A stretch of DNA of 64,000 nt. It comes from Akkermansia sp. (GTDB lineage: Bacteria > Verrucomicrobiota > Verrucomicrobiia > Verrucomicrobiales > Akkermansiaceae). Within the stretch, counting starts at the first letter, position 1, and each line of letters begins with the position of its first letter. Below the pieces are notes generated by a model. The model worked only from the letters and a program-made list of their open reading frames with translations. It did no database searches and was not told where the DNA came from. Both the position numbers and the translations under genes were made by a program. The stretch covers positions 57,180 to 121,179 of the forward strand of contig JAFQGF010000040.1 in the NCBI GenBank assembly GCA_017415555.1, given 5' to 3'. Shown here one piece after another: positions 39,953-48,521 of this stretch.

Positions 39953-42471
39953 AAAACTCTCTTTCCAACAATGAGTTCCCGGCTCCGCCACCGCCCCCCA
40001 TGTCGGTAGTTCCGCCGCCAACGCCGGAAATTCAGCAGGATAACTCACGTACCCCCCTGCCCCCCGGCACACAGGTAGGCGACTACACCATTATATCCAA
40101 GCTCGGACAAGGCGGCTTCGGTATCACCTATCGCGCCCACCACACCACGCAGGGTGCCGTAGTAGTAATAAAGGAACACATGCCGGCCGAACTGGCCGTG
40201 AGAGTTGCCGGCACCACCTATGTAACCAGCAAATCACCCGAAACGGACGCCCGCTACAAAGCCACGCTGGCAGAATTCATGGAAGAGGTCGTCGTGCTCA
40301 TGGGGCTGGAGCACCCGGGCATAGTACCCATCATCTCAGGCTTTGAGGAAAACGGCACGGCCTATTATGTGATGCCTTATGTTGAAGGGCAATCCCTACG
40401 GCTGCCGGAAGTTCCCACACTTGACAAAACCCGCCAGGCCATCGAAGCACGCAAAATCAAGCAACAGCTGCGGGCCCTTCTCTACACGCTCGAATATCTG
40501 GAGCAGAACGGCATTGTGCACCGTGACATCAAGCCGGAAAACATTGTTGTGAACAATGAGGGGCGCCCCATCCTGCTGGACTTCGGCTCCGCCCGACAGC
40601 TTCAGGAAGGTAAGGTGTACACCAATATCTATACCCCGGACTTCTGTGCACCGGAACAAAGCACAGCCCGCACAGATGCCCAGATGAGTGCCGCCATCGG
40701 GCCACACACAGACATTTATGCACTGGGCGCCTGCTTCTACTACCTTATCACTCGTCTGCTCCCCCCCAAAGCCGACATGCGTACCCACGCCTCACCGGAT
40801 CCCTACAAACCCCTGGCCGGCCGAGCACACCTGGAAGAACATTACAGCAGCCACTTCCTGCAGGCCATTGACCGCGCGCTGGCCCTCGAACCGGCGGAGC
40901 GATGGCGCAGTGCAGCAGCCTGGCGCGATAGCATGGAAAGCGGCATCATTCCCCCGCCTTCCGGCTTAGTGCGTCGCATGCGCATCCTCATGGCATCCTG
41001 CATCGGTATCGTTATCACGCTGGGAGCCCTGAGCATCTGGGCTCTGCAGGAAAAAAACTATGCGACGCAGATTTATAACAACAGCCTGAGCCTGACGGAA
41101 GGCATGCTCTATAACTTCAACGATGAGCTCGCAGACATTCCCGGTTCTACCACCCTGCAGAAACAACTGGGTAATAACCTGAAAAATTACCTCAATTCCA
41201 TGGAAAAACTTCCCATGGCGCAGGATGAAAAACTGCAGAGAGCTCTCGCCATTGCCTGGAAAAACCTCGGCTCCGTCAATGCTCAGCAGGGAGAATTGGC
41301 CGCCGCCACAGAAGCCTACCGCAACGCAACAAAACTGCTGCAATTCCTGCACGAAGAACACCCCGATGACAGCCACTACCGCTACGAACTGGCCCGAACC
41401 TGGCTGCTGCGGGCAGAGGTAGGGCGGCGGCGCAATATGAATCAGCAGGCTCGCGCCCTCGTCAGCCAGGCGCTCAACATCCTGCGCTCCCTCAGCGACC
41501 AGAGCCCGGATAATCCGGATTACCATTGCGAAATGGGACTGGCCATGGAGTATGCGGCACGCCTCGCCGGCAATACCGGCAACAAAGAACAGCACAGAAA
41601 GGCTATAGACAACGTTGTCAACCTTTATCGCGAACTCACAGCCCAATACAATCGCCACGAGGGCGCACGAGTGGGACTGGCTCGCGCCCTGGTGACCCAG
41701 GCTCGTCTCTGTATGGAAGAGGAAAACCATGCTCTTGCCACCCAGTTGCTCAACGAGTCCAGGGATATCTATGTAAGGCTCTCGGCTGCACAACCGCATC
41801 GGCTTTCCTTTAAGGCCGGAAAGAGCACGGAAGCCTACACACGAGGTAACATGTACATCCTGATGAGTGCCGGCACCCCGGACGAAAAACTGCGGGATTC
41901 CTTTGACCAACAGGCCATCTCCGCATTCAAAGAAAGCATTGAACTGGCGGAGGAACTGGAAGCCCTCGACCCCTACAACACAGAATACCCCTTCCTGCAA
42001 TGTCGGGCAATGGCCTTCATGGTGGATATCATGCAACGCCGGGGGCTTTACAATCAGGCAGAAACCTATTGCAATACCATCATGCGAAAAGTTGAAGCCC
42101 TGCTTAAGACTGCCCCGGGCAATACGGAATATGCCATGGTAAAGGCCGGAGCCTTGCGTGGTCTGGCAAAATCCCATGCGGTTTCAGATAAATACCGGGC
42201 TAAATGCACAGAAGAACTCGCAGAGTACCGGCACCTCATCCGCGAGATTATGCAGAAAAATCCATCGAATCCCGCCATAAAGCGCACCTATGCAGACGCC
42301 CTCATAGAATCTGCCGCGAATGCCATTCGCCTCAACGAACGGAAAGATGCCACCATCTGGCTGGAGCAAGCCATCGTGCTGCTCAACGATATCAGCCACC
42401 GCGAGGGGGAAAACTCAGTCATCAAACAGCGTATCGAACAGGCTCGCACCATGCTGGAGCAACTCAAATAA
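39949..42471 (+). CDS. Transmembrane serine/threonine protein kinase with TPR-like C-terminal domain
   Basis: An 840-residue Hanks-type kinase. After a Pro-rich N-terminus, the kinase domain (about 44-310) shows 'LGQGGFGITYRA', the ATP-binding Lys in 'VVVIKEHMP' (near 75), 'HRDIKPENIVV' (near 191) and 'LLDFGSARQLQ' with the DFG Asp (near 211), all intact. One membrane helix follows (about 346-367, 'ILMASCIGIVITLGALSIWA'), and about 470 helical residues with TPR-like repeats ('LARTWLLRAEVGRRRNMNQQ') would lie in the periplasm. The ATG overlaps the phosphatase stop (ATGA), so the two opposing enzymes are translationally coupled and probably act on one target. Possible targets are STAS-domain proteins, including the SulP product next door. 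Confidence 0.93.
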   Translation: MKNSLSNNEFPAPPPPPMSVVPPPTPEIQQDNSRTPLPPGTQVGDYTIISKLGQGGFGITYRAHHTTQGAVVVIKEHMPAELAVRVAGTTYVTSKSPETDARYKATLAEFMEEVVVLMGLEHPGIVPIISGFEENGTAYYVMPYVEGQSLRLPEVPTLDKTRQAIEARKIKQQLRALLYTLEYLEQNGIVHRDIKPENIVVNNEGRPILLDFGSARQLQEGKVYTNIYTPDFCAPEQSTARTDAQMSAAIGPHTDIYALGACFYYLITRLLPPKADMRTHASPDPYKPLAGRAHLEEHYSSHFLQAIDRALALEPAERWRSAAAWRDSMESGIIPPPSGLVRRMRILMASCIGIVITLGALSIWALQEKNYATQIYNNSLSLTEGMLYNFNDELADIPGSTTLQKQLGNNLKNYLNSMEKLPMAQDEKLQRALAIAWKNLGSVNAQQGELAAATEAYRNATKLLQFLHEEHPDDSHYRYELARTWLLRAEVGRRRNMNQQARALVSQALNILRSLSDQSPDNPDYHCEMGLAMEYAARLAGNTGNKEQHRKAIDNVVNLYRELTAQYNRHEGARVGLARALVTQARLCMEEENHALATQLLNESRDIYVRLSAAQPHRLSFKAGKSTEAYTRGNMYILMSAGTPDEKLRDSFDQQAISAFKESIELAEELEALDPYNTEYPFLQCRAMAFMVDIMQRRGLYNQAETYCNTIMRKVEALLKTAPGNTEYAMVKAGALRGLAKSHAVSDKYRAKCTEELAEYRHLIREIMQKNPSNPAIKRTYADALIESAANAIRLNERKDATIWLEQAIVLLNDISHREGENSVIKQRIEQARTMLEQLK

Positions 42472-42620
42472 TAACCAAGAGAAAGACCTTCAGCAAACGC
42501 AATAACCTCAAGGAAAACCGAGTCCCACAACGGCTTGTGTCCATCCCCCCCTTTCAGAGTGCGAAGAAGATATGGCATGTCATAATTCAAAGGTCTGCCC
42601 CGGAAAAGGCGACTTCCGAC

Positions 42621-42649
42621 TTGCAGCTGCCGGAACTATATGATATACT
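42621..42649 (+). promoter_or_regulatory. Promoter of the SulP transporter gene (near-leaderless)
   Basis: TTGCAG (42621-42626) and TATACT (42644-42649), 17-bp spacer, extended -10 TG. The -10 box ends 9 nt before the ATG at 42659. The rest of the gap 42472-42620 shows no gene or terminator. Confidence 0.8.
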
Positions 42650-42658
42650 GTTAACTGT

Positions 42659-44512
42659 ATGGGAGCACTCGCACATCGCATAAGGCTCGGTTGGAAAAAT
42701 ATCCGCACCTATCTGGCTCAGGGCATGATAGACCCGCTGCCGGCACGGCACGCCATAAAAAGCTATACCCTTACCAAAGCCGGTAAGGACACGAAGGCCG
42801 CACTAGATGTGGCGCTGGTAGGCCTTCCGCAGGGTATGGCGTTCGCCGCCATGGCCGGGCTGGACAGCATCTACGGCATCATGGCCGCCACAGTCGGCAC
42901 CTTCATTGCGCCGCTCTTTACGCGTTGCGGAATGACTGTCAGCGGTCCCAGCAATGCCACTGCCTTCATGCTGGCCAGCTTCTTTCTGGCCTCCTCGCCG
43001 GCCATTCAGAGCAATCCGGCGGTCTTTGTGCCACTCATCGTATTTCTGGCAGGGGTGATATGCGTCATCGGAGCGTTTGTTAAAGCGACCGAGATGCTAC
43101 AGTTTGTCAGTCGCAGTGTATTGGTGGGCTACATTACCGGTGCCGCCACGCTCATCATCGCATCCCAGCTTCGCTATGTCATGGGCATCAATGATGTGAA
43201 TGCCGGCAGTTCCTTCTTCACCATGGGAGCGGCCATCATGAACAATCTGGACAAAGTACAGTGGCAACCCATCGTGCTGGGAGTGCTTTCGTTCCTCATG
43301 TTCATTCCACTTAAGAAGCATTTTAAGTTTCTGCCCACCTTTGCTGTCATCCTCCTTACCATGAGCGTACTCAACTGGGTACTCTGCCAACCCTGGGCCG
43401 GAGGCTACTTCTGCGATGTTCGTATGCTGAAGGATTTCACCATGAGCGACCTTACCTGCACCCCTCCGGCGGTGTGGGAACTCCCGGGGCATCTGGCAGA
43501 GCTTTTCCCCGTCGTCATCGGTATCGCGTTCCTCTCCACACTGGAGCAAACAGTCATGAGTAAAACCCTCTCCGCCAAAACCGGAGAACCGGTTAACCTG
43601 AATCAGGACACCTTTGCCGTAGGTATGGCCAACATAGGCTCAGCCTTCACCACCTCGCTCCCCTGCTCAGCCTCGCTCACACGCTCCATGCTCAACTACA
43701 CAGCCGGTGCTGCCACAAGATTCTCCGGCGTTATCTGCGGCCTGCTCTGCTTAGGTATCACCTTCGTTTTGGCCAGTTTCCCCATTATCTCCTGCATTCC
43801 CCACAGCGTACTGGCGGCTCTGGTACTTGCCAATGCCGTCTCTCTGTATGACCGCAAGCTGCTGCGCATCTGCTTCCGCTCCACCAGGGGGGATGCGGTT
43901 GTGCTGCTCACCACCTTCATAGCTGCTCTGCTGCTGCCGCTTCACATTGCCATTTTCGTAGGTGTCATCATCTCCGTTTCCCTCTTCCTGCGCAAGGCAG
44001 CCAAACCGGAGCTGGTGGAATACACCTTTGATGACAAGGGCACCCTACTGGAGGTCAACAGCAACACCGCCCGCCTACCACAGATTTCCATCGTCCATGT
44101 GGAAGGCGACCTCTTCTTCGGTGCCGCAGACCTCTTCCGTAAGCAGGTATCCCGCATTGCAGAAGACCCCACCCTTGCCGTTATCGTTCTGCGTATGCGC
44201 AACGCCCGCAATCTGGACGCCACATCGGTGTGCGCCCTGGAGGAGCTCATCAAGTTCACGCGCGAAAAAGGACGCCACCTCATCATTTCCGGAGCCGGGC
44301 GGGAAGTATTCCGCATTCTCAAAAAGAGTGGTGTGCTCGCCGTCCTGCAGGAAACCTGTAATCGCCGTGCCGGAGAAAGCAACATCTTCATCTTTGAGCC
44401 GCGCAATCCCAACATCTCCACACGCAAAGCACTCATGCGAGCCCAGAAACTCCTCGGTACACGCAACGCAGATATTTCCATCTATACAACCGAAACGCAT
44501 CCCCAGAGCTAG
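42659..44512 (+). CDS. SulP-family anion transporter with C-terminal STAS domain
   Basis: A 617-residue inner-membrane permease of the SulP/SLC26 family, which carries sulfate, bicarbonate or other anions, often with Na+ or H+. 'VALVGLPQGMAFAAMAGLDS' is the family's helix 1 signature; about 12-14 helices run to residue 440 or so. The STAS domain begins near 473 ('QISIVHVEGDLFFGAADLF') and has 'NLDATSVCALEEL' at the loop where partner-switch STAS proteins carry a phosphorylated Ser; Thr and Ser are present just after the Asp and Ala. The substrate cannot be told from sequence. It follows the phosphatase-kinase pair by 187 bp and has its own promoter, and mutY begins 3 bp after its stop. Confidence 0.9.
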   Translation: MGALAHRIRLGWKNIRTYLAQGMIDPLPARHAIKSYTLTKAGKDTKAALDVALVGLPQGMAFAAMAGLDSIYGIMAATVGTFIAPLFTRCGMTVSGPSNATAFMLASFFLASSPAIQSNPAVFVPLIVFLAGVICVIGAFVKATEMLQFVSRSVLVGYITGAATLIIASQLRYVMGINDVNAGSSFFTMGAAIMNNLDKVQWQPIVLGVLSFLMFIPLKKHFKFLPTFAVILLTMSVLNWVLCQPWAGGYFCDVRMLKDFTMSDLTCTPPAVWELPGHLAELFPVVIGIAFLSTLEQTVMSKTLSAKTGEPVNLNQDTFAVGMANIGSAFTTSLPCSASLTRSMLNYTAGAATRFSGVICGLLCLGITFVLASFPIISCIPHSVLAALVLANAVSLYDRKLLRICFRSTRGDAVVLLTTFIAALLLPLHIAIFVGVIISVSLFLRKAAKPELVEYTFDDKGTLLEVNSNTARLPQISIVHVEGDLFFGAADLFRKQVSRIAEDPTLAVIVLRMRNARNLDATSVCALEELIKFTREKGRHLIISGAGREVFRILKKSGVLAVLQETCNRRAGESNIFIFEPRNPNISTRKALMRAQKLLGTRNADISIYTTETHPQS

Positions 44513-44515
44513 AGC

Positions 44516-45517
44516 ATGCAGGAAAAGCACTACAACGCCTTCTCCCAGGCACTGGTGGATTGGTTTACTGAACATGGCCGAGATTACCCTTGGCGTCGCA
44601 CCACAAATCCCTGGGACATTCTGGTAAGCGAAGTCATGCTGCAGCAAACGACCATTGCCACTGTGCTGGGGCGATACGAAGCCTGGCTGCGCCGGTTTCC
44701 CACACCTGAGGCTCTGGCCGCAGCGGATGAACAAACCGCACTGCGCTCCTGGGAAGGACTAGGCTACTACAGGCGCGTGCGCTCTCTGCAGGCGGCGGCT
44801 ATTGCCATCAGTGAACGCCACGGCGGCAGATTCCCGGAAGATGAGTCCGCCATCCGCGCACTTCCGGGCATTGGAGACTACACCGTGGGAGCTGTACTCA
44901 GTTTCGCCTACAATCGCCCTGCTCCTCTGGTAGATGCCAATGTAAGCCGCGTTTTTGCGCGTGTTTTCAACGATACCACCCCCATCGACAGCAACGCAGG
45001 ACGCAAGCGCCATTGGCAGCTGGCAGCCAGACTTGTGCATCGGAACAATCCGCGCGCCTACAATTCCGCCCTCATGGAACTGGGGCAAACCATCTGCACT
45101 ACAGGCAGCCCCACCTGCCTGCTCTGCCCGGTGCGGGAGTACTGCACGGCCACACAGCCGGAAAAACTGCCCGTCAAGCTACCCAGAAAGCAAAGCACGC
45201 TGCTGGAACATTGGGATATCTGGCATCTCACGACTGAAGGACTGCTCCTGGAAAAACAGCCCGACGGCAAACGCCACGAAGGCATGTACCGACTCCCCCG
45301 ACGGGAACAGGAAGAAGTGGCACAGCTCCCCCATCTCTGCGACCAGAAGTACAGCGTGACGCGCTACAAAGTCACCCGCCACCTCTACCGGGCAGACCAC
45401 GCCACACCACGCGCCGGAGAATGCCATGTACCGCTCAATGCCCTGCCCGCCATCCCCATGGCCAGCCCGGACCGCAAACTTCTGCAACGCTATTTACACC
45501 AGAGCACGCCGCATTAG
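44516..45517 (+). CDS. mutY: A/G-specific adenine DNA glycosylase
   Basis: A 333-residue glycosylase that removes adenine mispaired with 8-oxoguanine. 'VSEVMLQQTTIATV' has the catalytic Glu39, the helix-hairpin-helix is 'LPGIGDYTVGAVLSFAY', the catalytic Asp is in 'PLVDANVSRVFARV' (near 140), and four cysteines with the canonical spacing C-X6-C-X2-C-X5-C (about 193-209) bind the [4Fe-4S] cluster. The C-terminal region from about 230 is the NUDIX-like 8-oxoG recognition domain. It starts 3 bp after sulP and probably shares its transcript, a chance-looking operon. Confidence 0.95.
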   Translation: MQEKHYNAFSQALVDWFTEHGRDYPWRRTTNPWDILVSEVMLQQTTIATVLGRYEAWLRRFPTPEALAAADEQTALRSWEGLGYYRRVRSLQAAAIAISERHGGRFPEDESAIRALPGIGDYTVGAVLSFAYNRPAPLVDANVSRVFARVFNDTTPIDSNAGRKRHWQLAARLVHRNNPRAYNSALMELGQTICTTGSPTCLLCPVREYCTATQPEKLPVKLPRKQSTLLEHWDIWHLTTEGLLLEKQPDGKRHEGMYRLPRREQEEVAQLPHLCDQKYSVTRYKVTRHLYRADHATPRAGECHVPLNALPAIPMASPDRKLLQRYLHQSTPH

Positions 45518-45520
45518 TGC

Positions 45521-45549
45521 TTGCCACCCATCGGCGGACATGGTAGAAT
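45521..45549 (+). promoter_or_regulatory. Promoter of the cytochrome-CvpA pair (leaderless)
   Basis: TTGCCA (45521-45526), 17-bp spacer, TAGAAT (45544-45549) preceded by TG. It ends 7 nt before the GTG at 45557, so the RNA should begin at the start codon. Confidence 0.8.
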
Positions 45550-45556
45550 AGCCTGC

Positions 45557-47638
45557 GTGAGAAAGCTACTGCTCCTGCCATTCGTATTTCTCTGTGCCTG
45601 CGACGAGACGGCTCAGCGGCCCGTGGCGTATACCGGCAAAAGTGCCCACTGGCAGCAGGATGCTGTGCCTGTTTCCCTGCAATGTGCCGCCTGCCATGCC
45701 GAGGTGTTCGAGCAATGGGCCGGCAGTGACCACGCCTGGGCCTATCGTCACACCTCCCCGGCTCTGGATTCCGAGCCATTCCACGGCCAGCGCCTCAATG
45801 CGCACAATTCGGAGCTGAGTTTCAGTACGACCCGCGCAGGAGAGCTTCTGCTGAGAGACAGCGAGAGCCAGCGCGAGTTCCGCGTACACTCCGTACTGGG
45901 CAGAAGGCCTCTCGTGCAGTATCTGGTGGAAGCGTCGGACGGCGGGTTGCATACACCCAGCGCAGCGTGGGACACACAAAAACGGGAATGGTTCGACATG
46001 TTCGAAGCAGATGACCGCCTGAGCAGGGAAGGCGCAGCGAGCCGCTCCGCCGGCGATTGGGGGCACTGGCTGGGGCGTGGCATGAACTGGAACTCGCAGT
46101 GCGCCTGGTGCCATACCTCTCACTTCCGCAAAAATTATGATTCAGCCGCAGACCGCTACGCCTCCACCTGGAAAGAGCCGGGAGTCAGCTGTATCCAATG
46201 CCATAAACTCGCAGACACCCCCGCAGAAGATGGCTGCCTGGTGGCCGTTGCCGACCGCAAACTGAACACACGGCAAATGCACGACAACTGTGCCACATGC
46301 CACGCAAGACGCGAGGAATTCAATGATGGCTTTGTGGTAGGCAATAAGTTTGACGACCACTTCCGCCTGGAGCTGCCGCTCATACAGGGCATTTTCTGGG
46401 CCAACGGCATGCAGCGCGATGAGGACTATTGCGAAACCGGCCTGAGGCTCAGCCGCATGGGAAAAGCCGGAGTGAGTTGCCTGGATTGCCACGACCCCCA
46501 CTCGGCCCAACTCAAACTACCACAGGAAAACAATGCCCTCTGCATGCGCTGCCATGCAAGCGGCACGGTCGTGGGCTCAATTCCAAGCCCGGTCATAGAC
46601 CCGGCCACCCACAGCCCCTGCAAACAGGGCAGTACCGGTACACGCTGCGTAGAATGCCACATGCCGGAAAGCCCCTACATGGCGCGCGACCCACGCCGAG
46701 ACCACTCCTTCAATTCGCCCGACCCCCTACTGAGTACCGAGCTGGGTACCCCGAACGCCTGCACCATGTGCCATACAGACCGTGACAACGACTGGGCAGT
46801 GCAGGCCGTGCAAAAAAACTACCCCGCTGACAAAAACGAGCGGTACCGGGCTCGCACGCGAGCCGTCCACCAAGCTCTTGCCGGACAGGGAAATACCAAA
46901 GACCTTCTTTCTGCCCTTCAACGGGAAGATGTGCCGGCCTGGCGGGCAACATTGCTGGAACTCCTGGCCCGCCAGACCCCGGAGGAAAGCATCCTGCAAG
47001 CAGCAAGAACAGATGCAAAACATGAGAGCGCCATGGTGCGGGCGGCGGCTGCCCGTGTTCTTGGCACAGATGCGCGCAGCATGATTCACGACCCTGTGCT
47101 GCTGGTACGCCGGGCTGCAGCCTGGCCGCTCATCGACCGCCTCATTAAGGAGCCGCAAGCAGCCTCCGTGGTAGAGGAGATGCGTCGCATTGCCCAACAC
47201 CAGGCTGATCAACCTACAGGAGCTATGCAATTGGCCGTGATAGCTGAGGCGGAGGGAAACTCCGCAGAAGCAGAACGCCAGTACCAACGCGCCATTAGCC
47301 TGGATCCCGCGGCCTATGTGGCTTACATGGACTATGCGGTATTCCTGGCCCGCCACAACAGGCCCACAGATGCCCTCCGGCAGATGCTTCACTGTACCCG
47401 GGTAGCCCCGCAGAATGCCGAGGCTTTCTACCGCCTCGGGCTCATCCTGGCCGAGGTACAGCAATATGGCTATGCCGTAAGCGCCCTCGACAAAGCGCTT
47501 CAACTCTCCCCCACTCACCATCGCGCTCGCCATAACAAAGCACTCTTGCTGTACCACCTCGGCCGGACAGAGGAAGCCCGCCGCGAGCAGGAGTTGCTCC
47601 GTGCACTACAGAATCCCCCCACCCCTCAAGCACCATGA
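45557..47638 (+). CDS. Octahaem c-type cytochrome lipoprotein with HEAT/TPR-like C-terminal repeats
   Basis: A 693-residue exported protein. A lipoprotein signal ('LLLPFVFLCAC') starts at GTG 45557; upstream in-frame codons are ruled out by the promoter. Eight CxxCH haem c motifs can be counted: CAACH, CAWCH, CIQCH, CATCH, CLDCH, CMRCH, CVECH and CTMCH, within roughly residues 43-410. The region from about 440 has helical repeats, with TPR pairs near 'AERQYQRAISLDPAAYVAYM' and 'RLGLILAEVQQYGYAVSALD'. Multihaem cytochromes with TPRs are common in Planctomycetes and Verrucomicrobia; the electron partner is unknown. It overlaps the next gene by ATGA. Confidence 0.9.
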   Translation: MRKLLLLPFVFLCACDETAQRPVAYTGKSAHWQQDAVPVSLQCAACHAEVFEQWAGSDHAWAYRHTSPALDSEPFHGQRLNAHNSELSFSTTRAGELLLRDSESQREFRVHSVLGRRPLVQYLVEASDGGLHTPSAAWDTQKREWFDMFEADDRLSREGAASRSAGDWGHWLGRGMNWNSQCAWCHTSHFRKNYDSAADRYASTWKEPGVSCIQCHKLADTPAEDGCLVAVADRKLNTRQMHDNCATCHARREEFNDGFVVGNKFDDHFRLELPLIQGIFWANGMQRDEDYCETGLRLSRMGKAGVSCLDCHDPHSAQLKLPQENNALCMRCHASGTVVGSIPSPVIDPATHSPCKQGSTGTRCVECHMPESPYMARDPRRDHSFNSPDPLLSTELGTPNACTMCHTDRDNDWAVQAVQKNYPADKNERYRARTRAVHQALAGQGNTKDLLSALQREDVPAWRATLLELLARQTPEESILQAARTDAKHESAMVRAAAARVLGTDARSMIHDPVLLVRRAAAWPLIDRLIKEPQAASVVEEMRRIAQHQADQPTGAMQLAVIAEAEGNSAEAERQYQRAISLDPAAYVAYMDYAVFLARHNRPTDALRQMLHCTRVAPQNAEAFYRLGLILAEVQQYGYAVSALDKALQLSPTHHRARHNKALLLYHLGRTEEARREQELLRALQNPPTPQAP

Positions 47639-48429
47639 CCTTTGATGCCCAGACCACCATTCTGATTATTCTCACTATCCTCCTTTTGTTTATCATCCTC
47701 TTTTCGGTGTTGAAGGGGGTGATTCGCATGATTCTGCTTGCACTGGCCGTCATAGGCAGCATTGCTATGTGGATATTTCTGCAGAACAAAGGGTTCATCC
47801 TGCTAGCACAGCTCACTGATACGCCCCGCCCCTGGATGGTACAGGTCCTGGCCTGGACACTGAGCATCTTCACCTTCATCGTCTTTTTCCATGGCATGAA
47901 CTGGTTCTCACACCTCTTCTCCTGGCGGCGCGGCGGTGCCAGCCCCACCGGCATCATCACTACCATCCTCATGAGTGCCCTCATGCTCTGGGTCGTTTCC
48001 ATCGCCGTTTCCTATTACGGCAATATCGCACGCGTATCCTACTACTGCGATTTAGCCTCAGCACATATCAAAGGCGAAAGCACCCCGGATATGCCCTGGT
48101 TCACCCGCGCCAAAAATGCCCTGCGTAAGGCAGAAGCCACGGCCTGGCTTCGCCATATCGACCCGTTGGAGGCTCCGGCTCAGACGAATCTGGCGTGCCT
48201 GGTAGCCTATGGCTGCACCCTCTCCGAGCCGGAGTTTACCCGCTTCTACAACGAGCGACTGGCCCATAGCGGCGTACCTCATGCCGCGCGGTTCCTGGAC
48301 CTCTTCCGCGACAAAGGATTAAGAACACTGGTACAGGAAGGCAGCTATGTGAGCCTGCTGGAGAATGAACGCCTCCACGCCTTCCTTCAGCTAGGCAACA
48401 CGGAGGAAATCCTCGCCAAAATCATCTGA
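47635..48429 (+). CDS. CvpA-like membrane protein
   Basis: A 264-residue protein with four hydrophobic segments in the first 130 residues ('TILIILTILLLFIILFSVLK', 'RMILLALAVIGSIAMWIFL', a third near 77-97 and a fourth near 105-125), the layout of colicin V production protein CvpA. The cytoplasmic or periplasmic tail of about 130 residues is helical and unfamiliar. It is translationally coupled to the cytochrome gene through ATGA, so it may help assemble or anchor that system. CvpA function is generally poorly known. Family call moderate. Confidence 0.62.
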   Translation: MTFDAQTTILIILTILLLFIILFSVLKGVIRMILLALAVIGSIAMWIFLQNKGFILLAQLTDTPRPWMVQVLAWTLSIFTFIVFFHGMNWFSHLFSWRRGGASPTGIITTILMSALMLWVVSIAVSYYGNIARVSYYCDLASAHIKGESTPDMPWFTRAKNALRKAEATAWLRHIDPLEAPAQTNLACLVAYGCTLSEPEFTRFYNERLAHSGVPHAARFLDLFRDKGLRTLVQEGSYVSLLENERLHAFLQLGNTEEILAKII

Positions 48430-48484
48430 TATTCAATTCGACAAGCAACCGGGCATTTTTTCAGCTTACAGGCACAGAATTATC

Positions 48485-48512
48485 TTTACAAGTCGCATGG
48501 GGATTCTATAAT
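48485..48512 (+). promoter_or_regulatory. Promoter of the 751-residue exported protein (near-leaderless)
   Basis: TTTACA (48485-48490), 16-bp spacer, perfect TATAAT (48507-48512). The -10 ends 9 nt before the ATG at 48522. Confidence 0.75.
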
Positions 48513-48521
48513 AAAAGGGCT

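Noticed and set aside
40966..42177. 403-codon open frame antisense to the kinase gene
   Set aside because: Opposite a well-supported kinase/TPR frame and without domain or start signals.
42472..42620. Terminator or small gene between kinase and SulP genes
   Set aside because: No stable stem with a U-tract and no frame with a plausible start was found; only the SulP promoter follows.
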